Shown: one piece after another, positions 1 to 10,800 of the stretch | Numbering within the stretch: position 1 is the stretch's first letter | Layout: each line of letters opens with the position of its first letter | Source of the DNA: Candidatus Pacearchaeota archaeon | GTDB lineage: Archaea > Nanobdellota > Nanobdellia > Pacearchaeales > GW2011-AR1 | Direction: 5' to 3' | NCBI GenBank assembly: GCA_026395815.1 | Contig: JAPLXZ010000016.1 | Location: forward strand, 1-51,697 | Length of the DNA: 51,697 bases | Made by a program: the position numbers and the translations under genes | Notes under the pieces: model-generated | The model's database searches: none | Told to the model about the DNA's origin: nothing | The model's input: only the letters and a program-made list of their open reading frames with translations

Positions 1-170
1 AGAATGGAAACTTCGTCAGGGCAAGTTGAGATATCTTTTGGAATATAAGTTTTTACTGTTTGGTAAACAATACCGCTTATCACAACAGAAAGAGCTATGA
101 GAAGTATGTAACCAATCATTTGGCTTACTCCTCTTTTCTTTATCTTAGTGATGCTTGCTCGTAACGACAT
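1..170 (-). CDS. Pilin-like secreted protein with class III signal peptide, truncated by window edge
   Basis: Minus-strand reading from ATG at 170: MSLRASITKIKKRGVSQMIGYILLIALSVVISGIVYQTV...; basic N-terminus then hydrophobic helix; not in ORF track because it runs off the edge. Confidence 0.6.
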   Translation of the reverse strand, partial: MSLRASITKIKKRGVSQMIGYILLIALSVVISGIVYQTVKTYIPKDISTCPDEVSI

Positions 171-726
171 ATTTTTCACCACCAATTTTTTGCGAGATTA
201 CAAAATAAAAGTTTTCTCCTGGTTTTAATTGAAATTCATAGACCACTCCGCCTATTGTAATTACTACTTTGCTCATGCTTCCTACAGAAAATTCCTGAGA
301 ACCTTCTCCAAGAGAATCAATTTGAACTAATTGCGCAACTCCGTTGTCAATGCTCACAGAAACACTTTCGTTTATTATTTGGTAAGCCATTATTTTTATT
401 GTGTCTTTGTTTCCGAATAGGAGATAGATATTTTTTCCCTCTCCTATATAATTGACATAACTATCAACAAAATCTGTTATTAACCATCTTGTCGCATTTT
501 CATCAAATCCATTATATGTTCCATAATCCAAAACATTTTGGCTTTCAATTCCCAATTCTTCCCCTAGATTATACAACTGAACAGACTCTTTTCTTTCGAT
601 GTAATTTGAAACAGTGAAGACAGTTACAACGACTGCAATGATGATTACAGCTGCAATTAAGTAAAATTGCCCCCTACGATTTTTTTTTAGAAAAATTGTT
701 GGCTCCAGCCCCCCTTTATTCCTCAT
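145..726 (-). CDS. Pilin-like secreted/membrane protein
   Basis: ORF; KKNRRGQFYLIAAVIIIAVVVTVF class III-like signal segment. Confidence 0.6.
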   Translation of the reverse strand: MRNKGGLEPTIFLKKNRRGQFYLIAAVIIIAVVVTVFTVSNYIERKESVQLYNLGEELGIESQNVLDYGTYNGFDENATRWLITDFVDSYVNYIGEGKNIYLLFGNKDTIKIMAYQIINESVSVSIDNGVAQLVQIDSLGEGSQEFSVGSMSKVVITIGGVVYEFQLKPGENFYFVISQKIGGEKYVVTSKHH

Positions 727-783
727 GATATATAAAAAGAAAAGGAGTTTATTAACTTTTTGAAAAGTTAATAAAAAGGTTGG

Positions 784-1134
784 TTATTTCTTTTTATATC
801 CAAATTTTTTATTATATGTTGGATGGTCAATTATGTCAATAACAAAAGCAATTATCTCAATTTCTTCATTATTAGTTAAGGTATAAAGCATTCTCCAAAA
901 ACCAGGAAGCTCTACCCTAAACAAATTATTTATCCCATATTTTATTTTATATTCTATTGGTATGATGTTTTTTGCAATAGGATTTCCATAATGAATATTC
1001 GCTTTAATCAATTCCTTTTTTTGATTTATTGATTTAAGAATCATTCTTGCTTGTTTTGAATTCTTAGCTTCCTGATTGAGATATCTGTAAACTTTCTCTG
1101 CTTCTGAAGAGAGGACTAATCTAACTTCTTTCAT
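784..1134 (-). CDS. Putative RelE-like toxin, paralogous to 14056..14406
   Basis: ILKSINQKKE...GNPIAKNIIPIEYKIKYGINNLFRVEL aligns by eye with ILKAINFLKE...GLPISKSLPVYHYYENKYGITNLFMIKL. Confidence 0.55.
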   Translation of the reverse strand: MKEVRLVLSSEAEKVYRYLNQEAKNSKQARMILKSINQKKELIKANIHYGNPIAKNIIPIEYKIKYGINNLFRVELPGFWRMLYTLTNNEEIEIIAFVIDIIDHPTYNKKFGYKKK

Positions 1135-1137
1135 GAA

Positions 1138-1416
1138 TTATAATTCCATTCCCTGGACAATTGCTTTTTTTAAATTAGAATTTGTGTTATATATCCAAGT
1201 TATTCCTCTTAATGTAGTTGCAATCTTATTGCTTTTTTCTAAGTATTCTAAAATGAGCATTAATGTGTTGTGGTTTACTTGTCTTGGCAGTTTTCTTTTA
1301 AGTTCAGCTACAGAAATTATGCTTTCATTCATTTTTTTTAATGTATCCTCTACCATGATTACAGTATTCAGAGTAGGCCAATGCATAATTTTTGGTTGTT
1401 TTTCCATTTGTGTCAT
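1138..1416 (-). CDS. Putative winged-helix-like antitoxin, paralogous to 13790..14056
   Basis: HWPTLNTVIMVEDTLKK...LILEYLEKSNKI...ITWIY matches HYPQLDSILMVEKVIQE...LILTYLERSNKI...IIWIF. Confidence 0.5.
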   Translation of the reverse strand: MTQMEKQPKIMHWPTLNTVIMVEDTLKKMNESIISVAELKRKLPRQVNHNTLMLILEYLEKSNKIATTLRGITWIYNTNSNLKKAIVQGMEL

Positions 1417-1661
1417 TTTAATCTATTTTAAATATCAACTTATAACTATTAGATACAAAGGTGTATTTAAATACTTTTCTAAAAGATAAAAGAAGTTCAT
1501 TAAATAAGTATCACATTAAATAAATATCAGTGTCGAGAGGGAAATTGATTGTCAAGAAACCGTAGGTGTTAAAATTATGCGATTTCCACCAGAGGCAGTT
1601 TAAGAAATCGTTATTCAGCGTAGAGAAGGATGATTATGCTAAAGAAACCTTGGTTTCTTAG

Positions 1662-1922
1662 CGTAGACTCGAAGGTTTGCTTATAGAATACCAAAAAGCT
1701 TCCTTTATTCTTTCTCAGCTCTGTAACCCGCTAAGCATCTTAACAAATGTTTAGGGCTGCTCCGATCAAGGCCTGACCCATTTCGCATCTGCAAGATCAA
1801 AACGGACAAAGCGTCAACGTCGGAATAAAGACCTTTTAACACTCTACTCACTCGCCTTCTTGCAGTCTGCCATAAAGCCCGTTTGCAAACGGCGTAGGGC
1901 TAATCCGCCAACCTAGTCTACG
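1662..1922 (-). ncRNA. Signal recognition particle RNA (7S), approximate ends
   Basis: Minus strand carries GGGUCAGGCCUUGAUCGGAGCAGCCC (SRP helix 8-like GGUCAGG...GGAGCAGCC); 8-bp closing helix CGTAGACT/AGTCTACG joins the ends; TATA-like CTTAAATAC upstream at about 1945. Confidence 0.85.
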
Positions 1923-1960
1923 AAGAGAATATGAAAATAAGAGTATTTAAGAGTTTTGAT

Positions 1961-2374
1961 TTATTCTTTTAAATGTCTCTCAGAAAGCTTTCTTTTCATC
2001 TCGAACATCCTTTTTATTAATTCTTTTCCCTGGCTGAAATCTATCTTTGTTCCATAATAATTTATCCCGTTTCTTGCATATCTTATTCTATCAAATTCAT
2101 TGAAGTCAAAATCTTCAATTAATGTCCTAAGCAATTCTCCAAGGCAAAAGTGAGATGTTACTTTATATCCAAAAGCGATACAAATTGCTTCTAAAGCTTC
2201 TCTCAAAGAATCATAAGCCATTGAAAAATATGCAGATATATTTACTTTATCTACACTTGCAGATTTAACTGTTTTCTCTTTTATATCAGACATTTCAAGC
2301 AGGGATTTAATGAGTTCTTTGTCAATTTTTGTTTTTCTTATAAAATTTTTCCTGTAACAATCATCTAAATCCAT
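1961..2374 (-). CDS. HEPN-domain protein (toxin-like) partner of MNT
   Basis: HEPN-like helical protein with RNGINYYG motif; overlaps adjacent MNT gene by 10 nt. Confidence 0.65.
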   Translation of the reverse strand: MDLDDCYRKNFIRKTKIDKELIKSLLEMSDIKEKTVKSASVDKVNISAYFSMAYDSLREALEAICIAFGYKVTSHFCLGELLRTLIEDFDFNEFDRIRYARNGINYYGTKIDFSQGKELIKRMFEMKRKLSERHLKE

Positions 2375-2889
2375 TTTAATTCTCCCTGTAAGGTAATGCC
2401 ATTAATAACATTGTTTATCAAATGTTCGTTTTTCAAATCTTTGATTTTTTTAACTATAAACAATTGTATATTCCTGTTTGTTTTCTTTTGAAATCTTTCC
2501 ACATTTGTAAATTCCCTGTTTTTTTCAGATATTACAACCAAATCTATGTCACTATCTTCTATATCAAGCCCTTTTGCTGCAGAACCGAATAATACAATTG
2601 CTGGTTTAATATAAAATTTATTGAGCTCTTCTATCAATCCTGACTCCTTAATCTTTCTTATATTATATGCTATCTTTGATTCCAGACATATCTCGCTTTC
2701 CAAATCTGCTTTGTATAAAATGAGGTTTCTTTCCCTCCTCTCCTTTAAAAAACTCCTTTTTGCAAGTTCTTTTAGTTTGGTGCTTGCTGTAGCAGGAGTT
2801 ATCTTTAATATTCTTGAAACTTCTCTAACATTAAATTCCCTTGTTGGAGATTCAAAAAAGATTTTTAGTATGTTTAATTCTTTGAACAT
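2365..2889 (-). CDS. HTH + MNT-type nucleotidyltransferase (antitoxin-like)
   Basis: N-terminal wHTH; IVLFGSAAKGLDIEDSDIDLVV (GS-x9-DxD signature). Confidence 0.8.
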   Translation of the reverse strand: MFKELNILKIFFESPTREFNVREVSRILKITPATASTKLKELAKRSFLKERRERNLILYKADLESEICLESKIAYNIRKIKESGLIEELNKFYIKPAIVLFGSAAKGLDIEDSDIDLVVISEKNREFTNVERFQKKTNRNIQLFIVKKIKDLKNEHLINNVINGITLQGELKWI

Positions 2890-2978
2890 ATGTTTAATTT
2901 AATGAACAACTGTTTAAAAATCTTTCTTAATTGTATTAGCATTAATTGTATTAGCATTTCTTAATAGTTAAACAAGAA

Positions 2979-3185
2979 CTAAGCAATTCTTTCTGTCAGC
3001 TTGGACTGATAAGTCTGCTTATGGCAGATAGATTTGTTTTTCAATTGGTCATAATACTTGTAGCATTTGCAATAACTGCAGTATATGGTTGGATTTTGAC
3101 AAAACCCCTCCTTTTCAAAGAATGTAATATTTAATGGAAGATGCTGGCACAATTTAACAATTAAAAATTCAAGTCTGCCTTTCAT
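2979..3185 (-). CDS. Small Cys-rich hypothetical protein
   Basis: ORF with CSYCKCYKYY cluster. Confidence 0.3.
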   Translation of the reverse strand: MKGRLEFLIVKLCQHLPLNITFFEKEGFCQNPTIYCSYCKCYKYYDQLKNKSICHKQTYQSKLTERIA

Positions 3186-3253
3186 TTTATGTCCCAGATA
3201 TATTTAGCAATATACTTAATAAAATAACTCAAGAGATCTATTTATTCTTTTCT

Positions 3254-3420
3254 TCACTTCATTGGCTTCTTTCTAGCAGAAAACATGATTATCATCAGAA
3301 TTATTAATACTGTCAAACCTGAAAATGTAGCAATTCCCTCTCCTGTTTTTGCAAAATCACCTATTGCCCCAATTGCTCCCCCCGTGATTCCCAAGAAGCC
3401 TGTAGAGGAATTTTTATCAC
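3254..3420 (-). pseudogene. Truncated duplicate of the C-terminal membrane anchor of the 4061..4852 gene
   Basis: Minus-strand frame reads STGFLGITGGAIGAIGDFAKTGEGIATFSGLTVLIILMIIMFSARKKPMK*, similar to GIFGITGMTIAGIVSFAKSGMGIGAMAVILVFIVGMIIMFSARKKKPGK; no start codon or upstream domain. Confidence 0.65.
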
Positions 3421-3454
3421 ACAGTAGTTGGATATTTTCAAAATAATTAAGTCA

Positions 3455-3682
3455 TCACTTTAGAATATTTTCAAATTCTTCTTTGCTCAATTTTATCTGC
3501 TTTAATATTTCCATAATTAACCCTTTTCCCAATTTTTCGTTTCCATGAACTGGAACAACAGTCCTTCTCCCGTCAGGATGTTTAAACCTTACATGACTTC
3601 CTTTTCCATAAATTTTTTCAAAACCTAATTTTTCTAATATTTTGCAGAATTCTTTTCCTGAAATTTGAACCATCTTAGGCAT
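3455..3682 (-). CDS. hicA: HicA-family mRNA interferase toxin
   Basis: ISGKEFCKILEKLGFEKIYGKGSHVRFKHPDGRRTVVPVHGNEKLGKGLIMEILKQIKLS. Confidence 0.92.
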   Translation of the reverse strand: MPKMVQISGKEFCKILEKLGFEKIYGKGSHVRFKHPDGRRTVVPVHGNEKLGKGLIMEILKQIKLSKEEFENILK

Positions 3683-3683
3683 T

Positions 3684-3920
3684 TTAGGAAAAGACAGGTT
3701 TCCCTATCTGAACCCTTTGAATACCTATAAATTTTAATGGAGTTACATCTTCTTTATCTCCTTCAAGACAAACTTCAATAGCTTCTTTAATCCTTTTTAA
3801 AACTTCTTCAATGCTCTTTCCTTGAGTATAGCACCCCCCTATTTCAGGGACTTTTGCAATGTAAATTCCATCTTCATCTTGCTCTATTAATACTGTAAAA
3901 TCAAGTATTTCTTTTTCCAT
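3684..3920 (-). CDS. hicB: HicB-family antitoxin
   Basis: FTVLIEQDEDGIYIAKVPEIGGCYTQGKSIEEVLKRIKEAIEVCLE. Confidence 0.92.
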   Translation of the reverse strand: MEKEILDFTVLIEQDEDGIYIAKVPEIGGCYTQGKSIEEVLKRIKEAIEVCLEGDKEDVTPLKFIGIQRVQIGKPVFS

Positions 3921-4060
3921 AAATAACCTAAATATCTCCTCCTTAAAAAATTATCTGTTTGCGCAATTAATTATTTCTCCTCTCTCTCACAAAATCAGCT
4001 TTACCTTCTTAGATTCTTACTTCCTCCTCTTAACTACCCCTTCTTTTACTCCCTTAATCC

Positions 4061-4852
4061 TTATTTCCCCGGCTTCTTCTTTCTAGCAGAAAACATGATT
4101 ATCATTCCAACTATAAACACTAAAATAACAGCCATTGCTCCTATTCCCATTCCTGACTTTGCAAAACTAACAATTCCTGCGATAGTCATTCCTGTTATTC
4201 CAAAAATTCCCATTGTTGGGCATGTTTCATCAACTATTGGCTTTTGCTCTGTTGTTCCGCAGTTATTAACATCACTGCATGTTCTTGTTCCACATGCATT
4301 CTCACTATCACTCCATTCAGTGCATTCCCATTTTTCAGTGCATGTGACAACACCTTCAGGTGTTGTTGAGCCTGTATTTGAACTTGTAGATATTGGAGTT
4401 TTTGGAGTTGTACTTCCACCACCACCGCCTCCTCCCCCTCCTCCTCCGCCACCAGAAGAGCCTCCTCCTGATGCTGGTGGTGTTACAGGTGGGATGACAA
4501 CAGGAATAGGAAATGTAACTGGGATTGTCATCTTTTGACCTTCGTTTTTAGCTTTATCAACTGCACTTACTGCAATAGCATATGTTCCATCTGCTATAGC
4601 AGTTCCAGAATAGCTTGTTGTTTTAGAAGTTCCAATTAGAACATTATCTTTGTATATCTTGTAATAGCTGATTCCAGAGCAATCTGGCTTGTCTGTGACA
4701 GCATTCCAGCTTAATTGCAAGTTACCTGTTGCTGTGAGCCCTGTAGGAGCGCTAGGATTGATCATGTCGATGCATACAGGCCAATCTGCTGCTGCTACGA
4801 TGCCGACTAATAGAATCATAAGGAAAACACCGAGGTAAATTTTTGTTTTCAT
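4061..4852 (-). CDS. Secreted fibronectin-III-like protein with poly-Gly linker and C-terminal TM anchor
   Basis: Signal peptide; PSAPTGLTATGNLQLSWNAVTD FnIII-like; Gly run; C-terminal TM + KKK. Confidence 0.75.
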   Translation of the reverse strand: MKTKIYLGVFLMILLVGIVAAADWPVCIDMINPSAPTGLTATGNLQLSWNAVTDKPDCSGISYYKIYKDNVLIGTSKTTSYSGTAIADGTYAIAVSAVDKAKNEGQKMTIPVTFPIPVVIPPVTPPASGGGSSGGGGGGGGGGGGGSTTPKTPISTSSNTGSTTPEGVVTCTEKWECTEWSDSENACGTRTCSDVNNCGTTEQKPIVDETCPTMGIFGITGMTIAGIVSFAKSGMGIGAMAVILVFIVGMIIMFSARKKKPGK

Positions 4853-4891
4853 TTTTTTAATAAAAATCTGTAATAAGTACTATTTATAAAT

Positions 4892-7800
4892 TTATGGAGC
4901 AGGAGGTTCATTCAATAATGTAACTCCATTAATGTCAAGACTGTCTATGTATCCTTGGAATCCGGCCCAAGGTCCGCCATAACCTGCTCTCATATCAATC
5001 TTTATTATTTTAAGTGATCCATATTCTCTTGAAGCAAATGGAACACCAGGAGTTGGACAGGTCATAGAAGTTGCAGCTCCACTTATGTAATCTGCTAATG
5101 TTGGTGCACTATGAGGACAATCTGGCCCTTCCATAGATTCGCATTTCATATTCATGACATTATACTGTTCCCAAGTATTCAAAGGAATTGTTCCACCAGG
5201 GTGATAAGTATAATATGGTTCACATTGTATATAATAATCATAAGTTCCATCATCATTTGCGTCAAGGTAAAATGATGGCCAAATAGCTAATTGGTCATAT
5301 AATCCACCATCTACAACATAACTCCAATAAGAAAATGAACTTATATCATTCAGATGACCACTGAAAGGTAATGTTGCTCTACCTTGATCAGTTATTGTTG
5401 TAGTTGTCATTTTAACAGAATAAAATCCAGTATACTTTTGTTCAGATGACCAACCTGCTGTGCCTGTTCCTGAAGTTGTAAAAACAATATTTTGAAGTTT
5501 ACATAAAGATGAGCATCCGTCTCCGTTTATTAAATTATGATCATCACATTCTTCTGTTCCTTCTTTAATTCCATCTCCACAAACAGGATCAGTTTCATCA
5601 TCATCACTTGATGAAAGACATCCTGGGTCAGATGAATCTATAAATCCATCTCCGTCATTGTCAGCTAAATCACTACATTCTTTTGCTTCTGTTGGTTCTT
5701 CTTTTGCTCCATGCTGACTAATCATTCTACAATGCATCGAGTTTCTATCTGCGTTAATATCAAATCCAAGTTCTGTAGTAGTGTCAGGAACATATAATGT
5801 ATCACAAGCTACTGCGTTGAATACATACCTTCCATCCCCACTTATTCCATAATCATCAAGTTCAATTTTTGTGCTATATACCTCTCCATCTCTAGTTAAA
5901 GTTATCCATCCTGTGTCTTCACATCCTCCAAGACACCAAAGATTACCAATAATAGGCATTTCACTTACTCTGAATTTAACTGTTCCATCAGCAATTCCAG
6001 AGCTATCTTCTAAATGCAATGTGACAGGGAATAGGTTTCCATATGATTTGTCTTTTAATGGGTCTACTACCCCCATTGTTGGTCTCATATTGTCAACCTC
6101 AATGATTGCAATATCGCTTCCTATATTGAATAATTCGTCTCTTGCATTTACTTTAAGAATATACATCCCTGATTCTAATCCATTAGGCAATATTCCATTA
6201 ATCTCGCATAAGTTATAATCTAATCCATGTCCTGTCAAGTCAATTCCAGTGTCTGTTAAATCACTCTTTAATAAATCAGCCCAGCATTCGTCAAATCCCG
6301 ATGCATAATCAATTATCTCTGCTTGTAATCTAACATTATCTTCACTTGTTAATACTGCTAGTGCATTACCAACACCAACATCGGTTCTAATAGATACCAT
6401 TGGACCTTCATTGTCTATGTCCATTAGTATGTAATCATCATCAGCATTCTTAGCAAGGTCTATTTTCTTTATGTTTCCTGCATTATCTTCTATTTCATAA
6501 GCAAGGAATGCCTTATCAGTTATTCCACTTTTTAAAGGAAGTGAAATTGTTCCTTTACATACTCCATTAACATATGGTGTGCTTCCTAATGGGACTATAA
6601 GACCATGGCTAAATACATCATCATCAAGTGCATGTAGATAATCCCAATAGTTCTTTACTTCATTTTGGTTAATACTTTCGTATGGGTAATCAACTGCGTA
6701 GAATCTGCATTCTTTTACTCCTGATGCCTTACAATTATCCCAATTAAAGATATTCTTGTCTCCTCCAAAATCAATTGCAGGAGCATATACTGAGAATAGT
6801 TTTCCATCTCTGTAATATCTTCCTGATACAGGATTAAGAACATATCTTATTTCTGGGTCAGCAGCATCAACTATGATTTCTATTCCATCTTCCCATTTTT
6901 CATTTCCTAAATAATCTTCTGCTTTTACCCAAACATCCCACACACATCTATAATCATGACATCTTGAAGTGATAGAAGGAGCTACAAAGTCCCCACAATA
7001 TTCATTTCCTGTTGTTTGTGTTAGTTTAACCCATATAGGGTCAGTCCCCAACACTAACTTTGCCCAAGTAGTTGCAGGGTCAACACCAACACCGGGGTCA
7101 GCTGGATCATGTTTTTGTTTCTCGTCGATTATATCTGCACATATTTTTACAGTGTCTCCTGGCTTGACAGTATTATCGCTAACTCTCTTTACAATTACAG
7201 GAGGAGCTGTATCAACATTATCTGTTTCTGTCTTTGTAACTTCTGTATTTCCTAAAGCATCTTCACAATACCATTCTACTGTGTGAATAGAATCTTTAGG
7301 GAAAGTGAATTTAACATAACCATTTGTTGTTGGTATGTCAATCCAAGTCGGATTATTATCAACCTTGTATTTTGCATGCAATGTAACACTATCAACAGGA
7401 TGTGGTGTAACATCATCACAATCTAAAGTAATCTGGGTGTTCTTTGTAATCCATGTAAATCCAGTTCCTGCATATTGTGGACTTCCAATTGTCTTTATTG
7501 TTACAGGTTTAGAATTATCAACATAAACATATTGGCTCTTAACCCCTTCTGTCTTATCAACATTATCTACTGAATAATATTCAATTAAGTGGCATGATTC
7601 TTGGGGTATTGTGAAAGGAGTTGAATAAGTGTTCCAAGTTCCAGTTCCTGAACATGGTGAAGGAACAAGCTCTCCTCCTGTTAAACCTACAATTGGTTCG
7701 CAGCAACTATCACTAACTAAACTTACTCTGTACTTAGTTTCTTTAACACCACTATTGCAACCATGTCCTGTAGTATCTGGGTCAACAGCAGTTAATGTTA

Positions 7801-10800
7801 TTGGAGTCTGTGAAGTTATCCATTCTTTTCCATCCTTAGAAACATAAGGTGTTCCATAAGTCTTTGTTGTTACTGGTTTTGTATGATCAACATAATCTGT
7901 TTCACAATTAACTCCCTGTCCAGTAACACAGCTATGTGATTCTGTATTCCCTAAAGCATCAACACAATAATATTCTAATTCATGAATAGATTCTTCTGAG
8001 AAACTGAATGGCCCTGTATATGGTGCAAATCCCGTAGGGAACTGTGCACCATCTACTCTATATCTATAATATATTTTGGTATTATCAACAGGATGAGGTT
8101 GAGGGTCTATGCATGTCAAACTTATTGTTGTTACACCATCAACATATAATTTTCCTGTTTTTGTATCAGAATATTTGGGGCCCGATATTACTTTTGTTGT
8201 TACAGGTTTTTGAGTATCAACAATATCTAATTCAAAGTGATGTGTTTCTGCGTTTCCGCATATTCCGTCGACAGCCCAATATTCAATTAAATGGCATGAA
8301 TCTTGATTTAAGGTTAAATCAACATCTTGATTTACTCCACTAGAACCTGAAGATTGAAGCACCCAATTTGTTGCAGTAGAACAATCATTTTCATTGCTAT
8401 ACCAAACTTTCCAATTTATCACAACATTCCCCGCATATTCTCCTAGAAGTTTGTTATAACCATTATTAACTTCTAACTTATTTGGGTTAAAATCATTTGC
8501 AATTAATTTTATTGTTGTTCCTTGTTTAACATAATAGCAACCATCTGTTAATGTGTTTCCGTTTGCACTCTGAATACTGCAATCTACATGAGCACCTCCA
8601 GCAAAATTAATTGTCTTTTCTGTTTTTGGAGCAGTTGTATCTTTTATAAAGGAAACAGCATTAAATCCTGTAAGCTTACCCCAATTTTCTGCTGTATCTT
8701 TTCCATGCAATTTGATATAATGTGTCCCTTCTGATAATTGGGACATACCCACTTGGGCTTGAACATCTTCACATTGTTCATCAAATAATCCGTCTGTTGC
8801 TTGCATAGAAATTCCTTGCCAGTTTGGCTGTTCAAAATTATCAATAAAAAATTCAGCAGCCCGTAATTTTGATTGTGCATCACAAATATAAGCAGTCAAT
8901 AAAGGATTATTTCCACAAACTAATAATTCATTTGTATTGCACTGTCCATCAAGTTCCATTCCAAAACTACTTCCCTGAGAACATCTCGGATTATCTGGAG
9001 CAACCTTGTCTATGTCAAGAATAACATGAACACAGTTACTAGGATTTCCTGCTGAGTCCCAGGCGTTTATATAAATATCATGTCTTCCATCTGCGTATAA
9101 TCTAAAGTCAGCATCATATTTTATTAAATCCTCAATTTTTTCGTTAAAGGTTCCATCATCTGCATTTAATACTTCCCTCCCACTTAAGCAAGCGTTATCT
9201 ACATAATATTTTGCAGATGCTATATTACTACATGCATCTTCTGCATGAGCTCCGACATTTGCAAAAGCACTAGTCAAGTTAGGGATAACAAAAGGATTTG
9301 AAACTACAGGTCCTGTTGTGTCAGAAAGAGTATAAATACAAGAGCTCTGTCCATTACTACAACTATCTGTTGTGCATGGATTTTGGTCATTGCAAACTAC
9401 AGTAGTTCCAGGTAAACAAACTCCAGCGCCATTACAAGTTTCAGCACCATTACAGAATAAATTATCATTACAAGATGTTCCGGATTGTAAAAATCCATTA
9501 ACAGGACATGTTGCATTTGTTCCAGTACAAGATTCTACTACATCACAGGCTCCAACAGATGCTCTACATTCTACCTGAGCCGCTTTGAATGAACAATCAG
9601 TATTACAACAATCAGGGAAATTTCCACTTACTTTTTCACATTGCTCATTTCCTTCTAATCTCTCATTTCCACAAACTGCACAAGCAGGATTACCACTACA
9701 CTGATTAGTATCAGCACAATCAATTAATGAATCGCAGTCTTCATCTAATCCACCAGTACATATTTCTGTAGCGCCAGGATGAATTGCTGCGTTTCCATCG
9801 TTACAATCACTACTACTTGAAACATAACCTGCAAGTGGAGAACAAGCCTGAGTACTATGACCAGCATCTCCATACGTATCTGAATCACCATCATGATAAT
9901 AGGTGTTTTTTACACCCTCATCTACTTGTCCATCACAATCATCATCTAATCCATTACAAACTTCTGTAGTTGAAATGCAAGATGTTGTGCAAGTTCCAGA
10001 AACACATGTTTTTCCACTTGTACAAACAGTTGCGCAAGTACCGCAATGACTATTATCAGAATCTAATAGATTTATTTCACATCCATCTGAAGTAGCATCA
10101 CCATTACAATCTCCATAACCAGCATTACAAGCAATACTACAAGAGCCTGAATTACAAGAAGGTGTACCATGATTACTGCTACAAGTTCCACAACTTCCCC
10201 CACACCCATTATCACCACATTGCTTTCCAGCACAATCTGGGGTGCATGCATTACTAACTGTAAAAGTACCAGCTGATTTGTCGTCATAATAATCTCCACT
10301 AGTTTTTCTAACTCCAATACAATAAGCCCCGTTTGGGACAGTTGTTGTGTCCCAAGAATATGTCATTGTTTTTGTATTTTTATCGACTGTAGCAATGAGA
10401 GTCCAACCTGAAATAGTTCCACCACAATTTCCTGCCTGATAATATATTTTATATTCAAATGGACCACTGTCTCCATGATTATGATGCCATTGTATATCAT
10501 GAGTTCCGCTCCAAGATTCTCCCCCATTTGGCTGTTGAACAGTTAATGTACTATCACTAAAACTTCCCCGCACAGCATTCGTCCCATCACTAGCATCTAT
10601 TAAATATGTACCAAGAATGCCGTCAAGAACATAAGGATAGTTTGAAAATGTAGAAGTAGTTGGAAGAGCATTAGGACACCAAAGAGGATCAGGACAAGTG
10701 TGAACAGTGCTGTCAGGTCTTGTTACCTTTATATTAATAGGTGTAGAATCTAAAAAACCGCTTCCAGAAATCAAAACAGTTTCTTCAGGCGCATAATCTT

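Noticed and set aside
4095-4538. 147-aa plus-strand ORF with poly-Pro run
   Set aside because: Antisense to the poly-Gly linker of the 4061..4852 surface protein; composition is the reverse complement of Gly codons
5871-10317. Multiple overlapping ORFs on both strands inside 4892..10936
   Set aside because: Shadow ORFs of one long, well-supported coding frame
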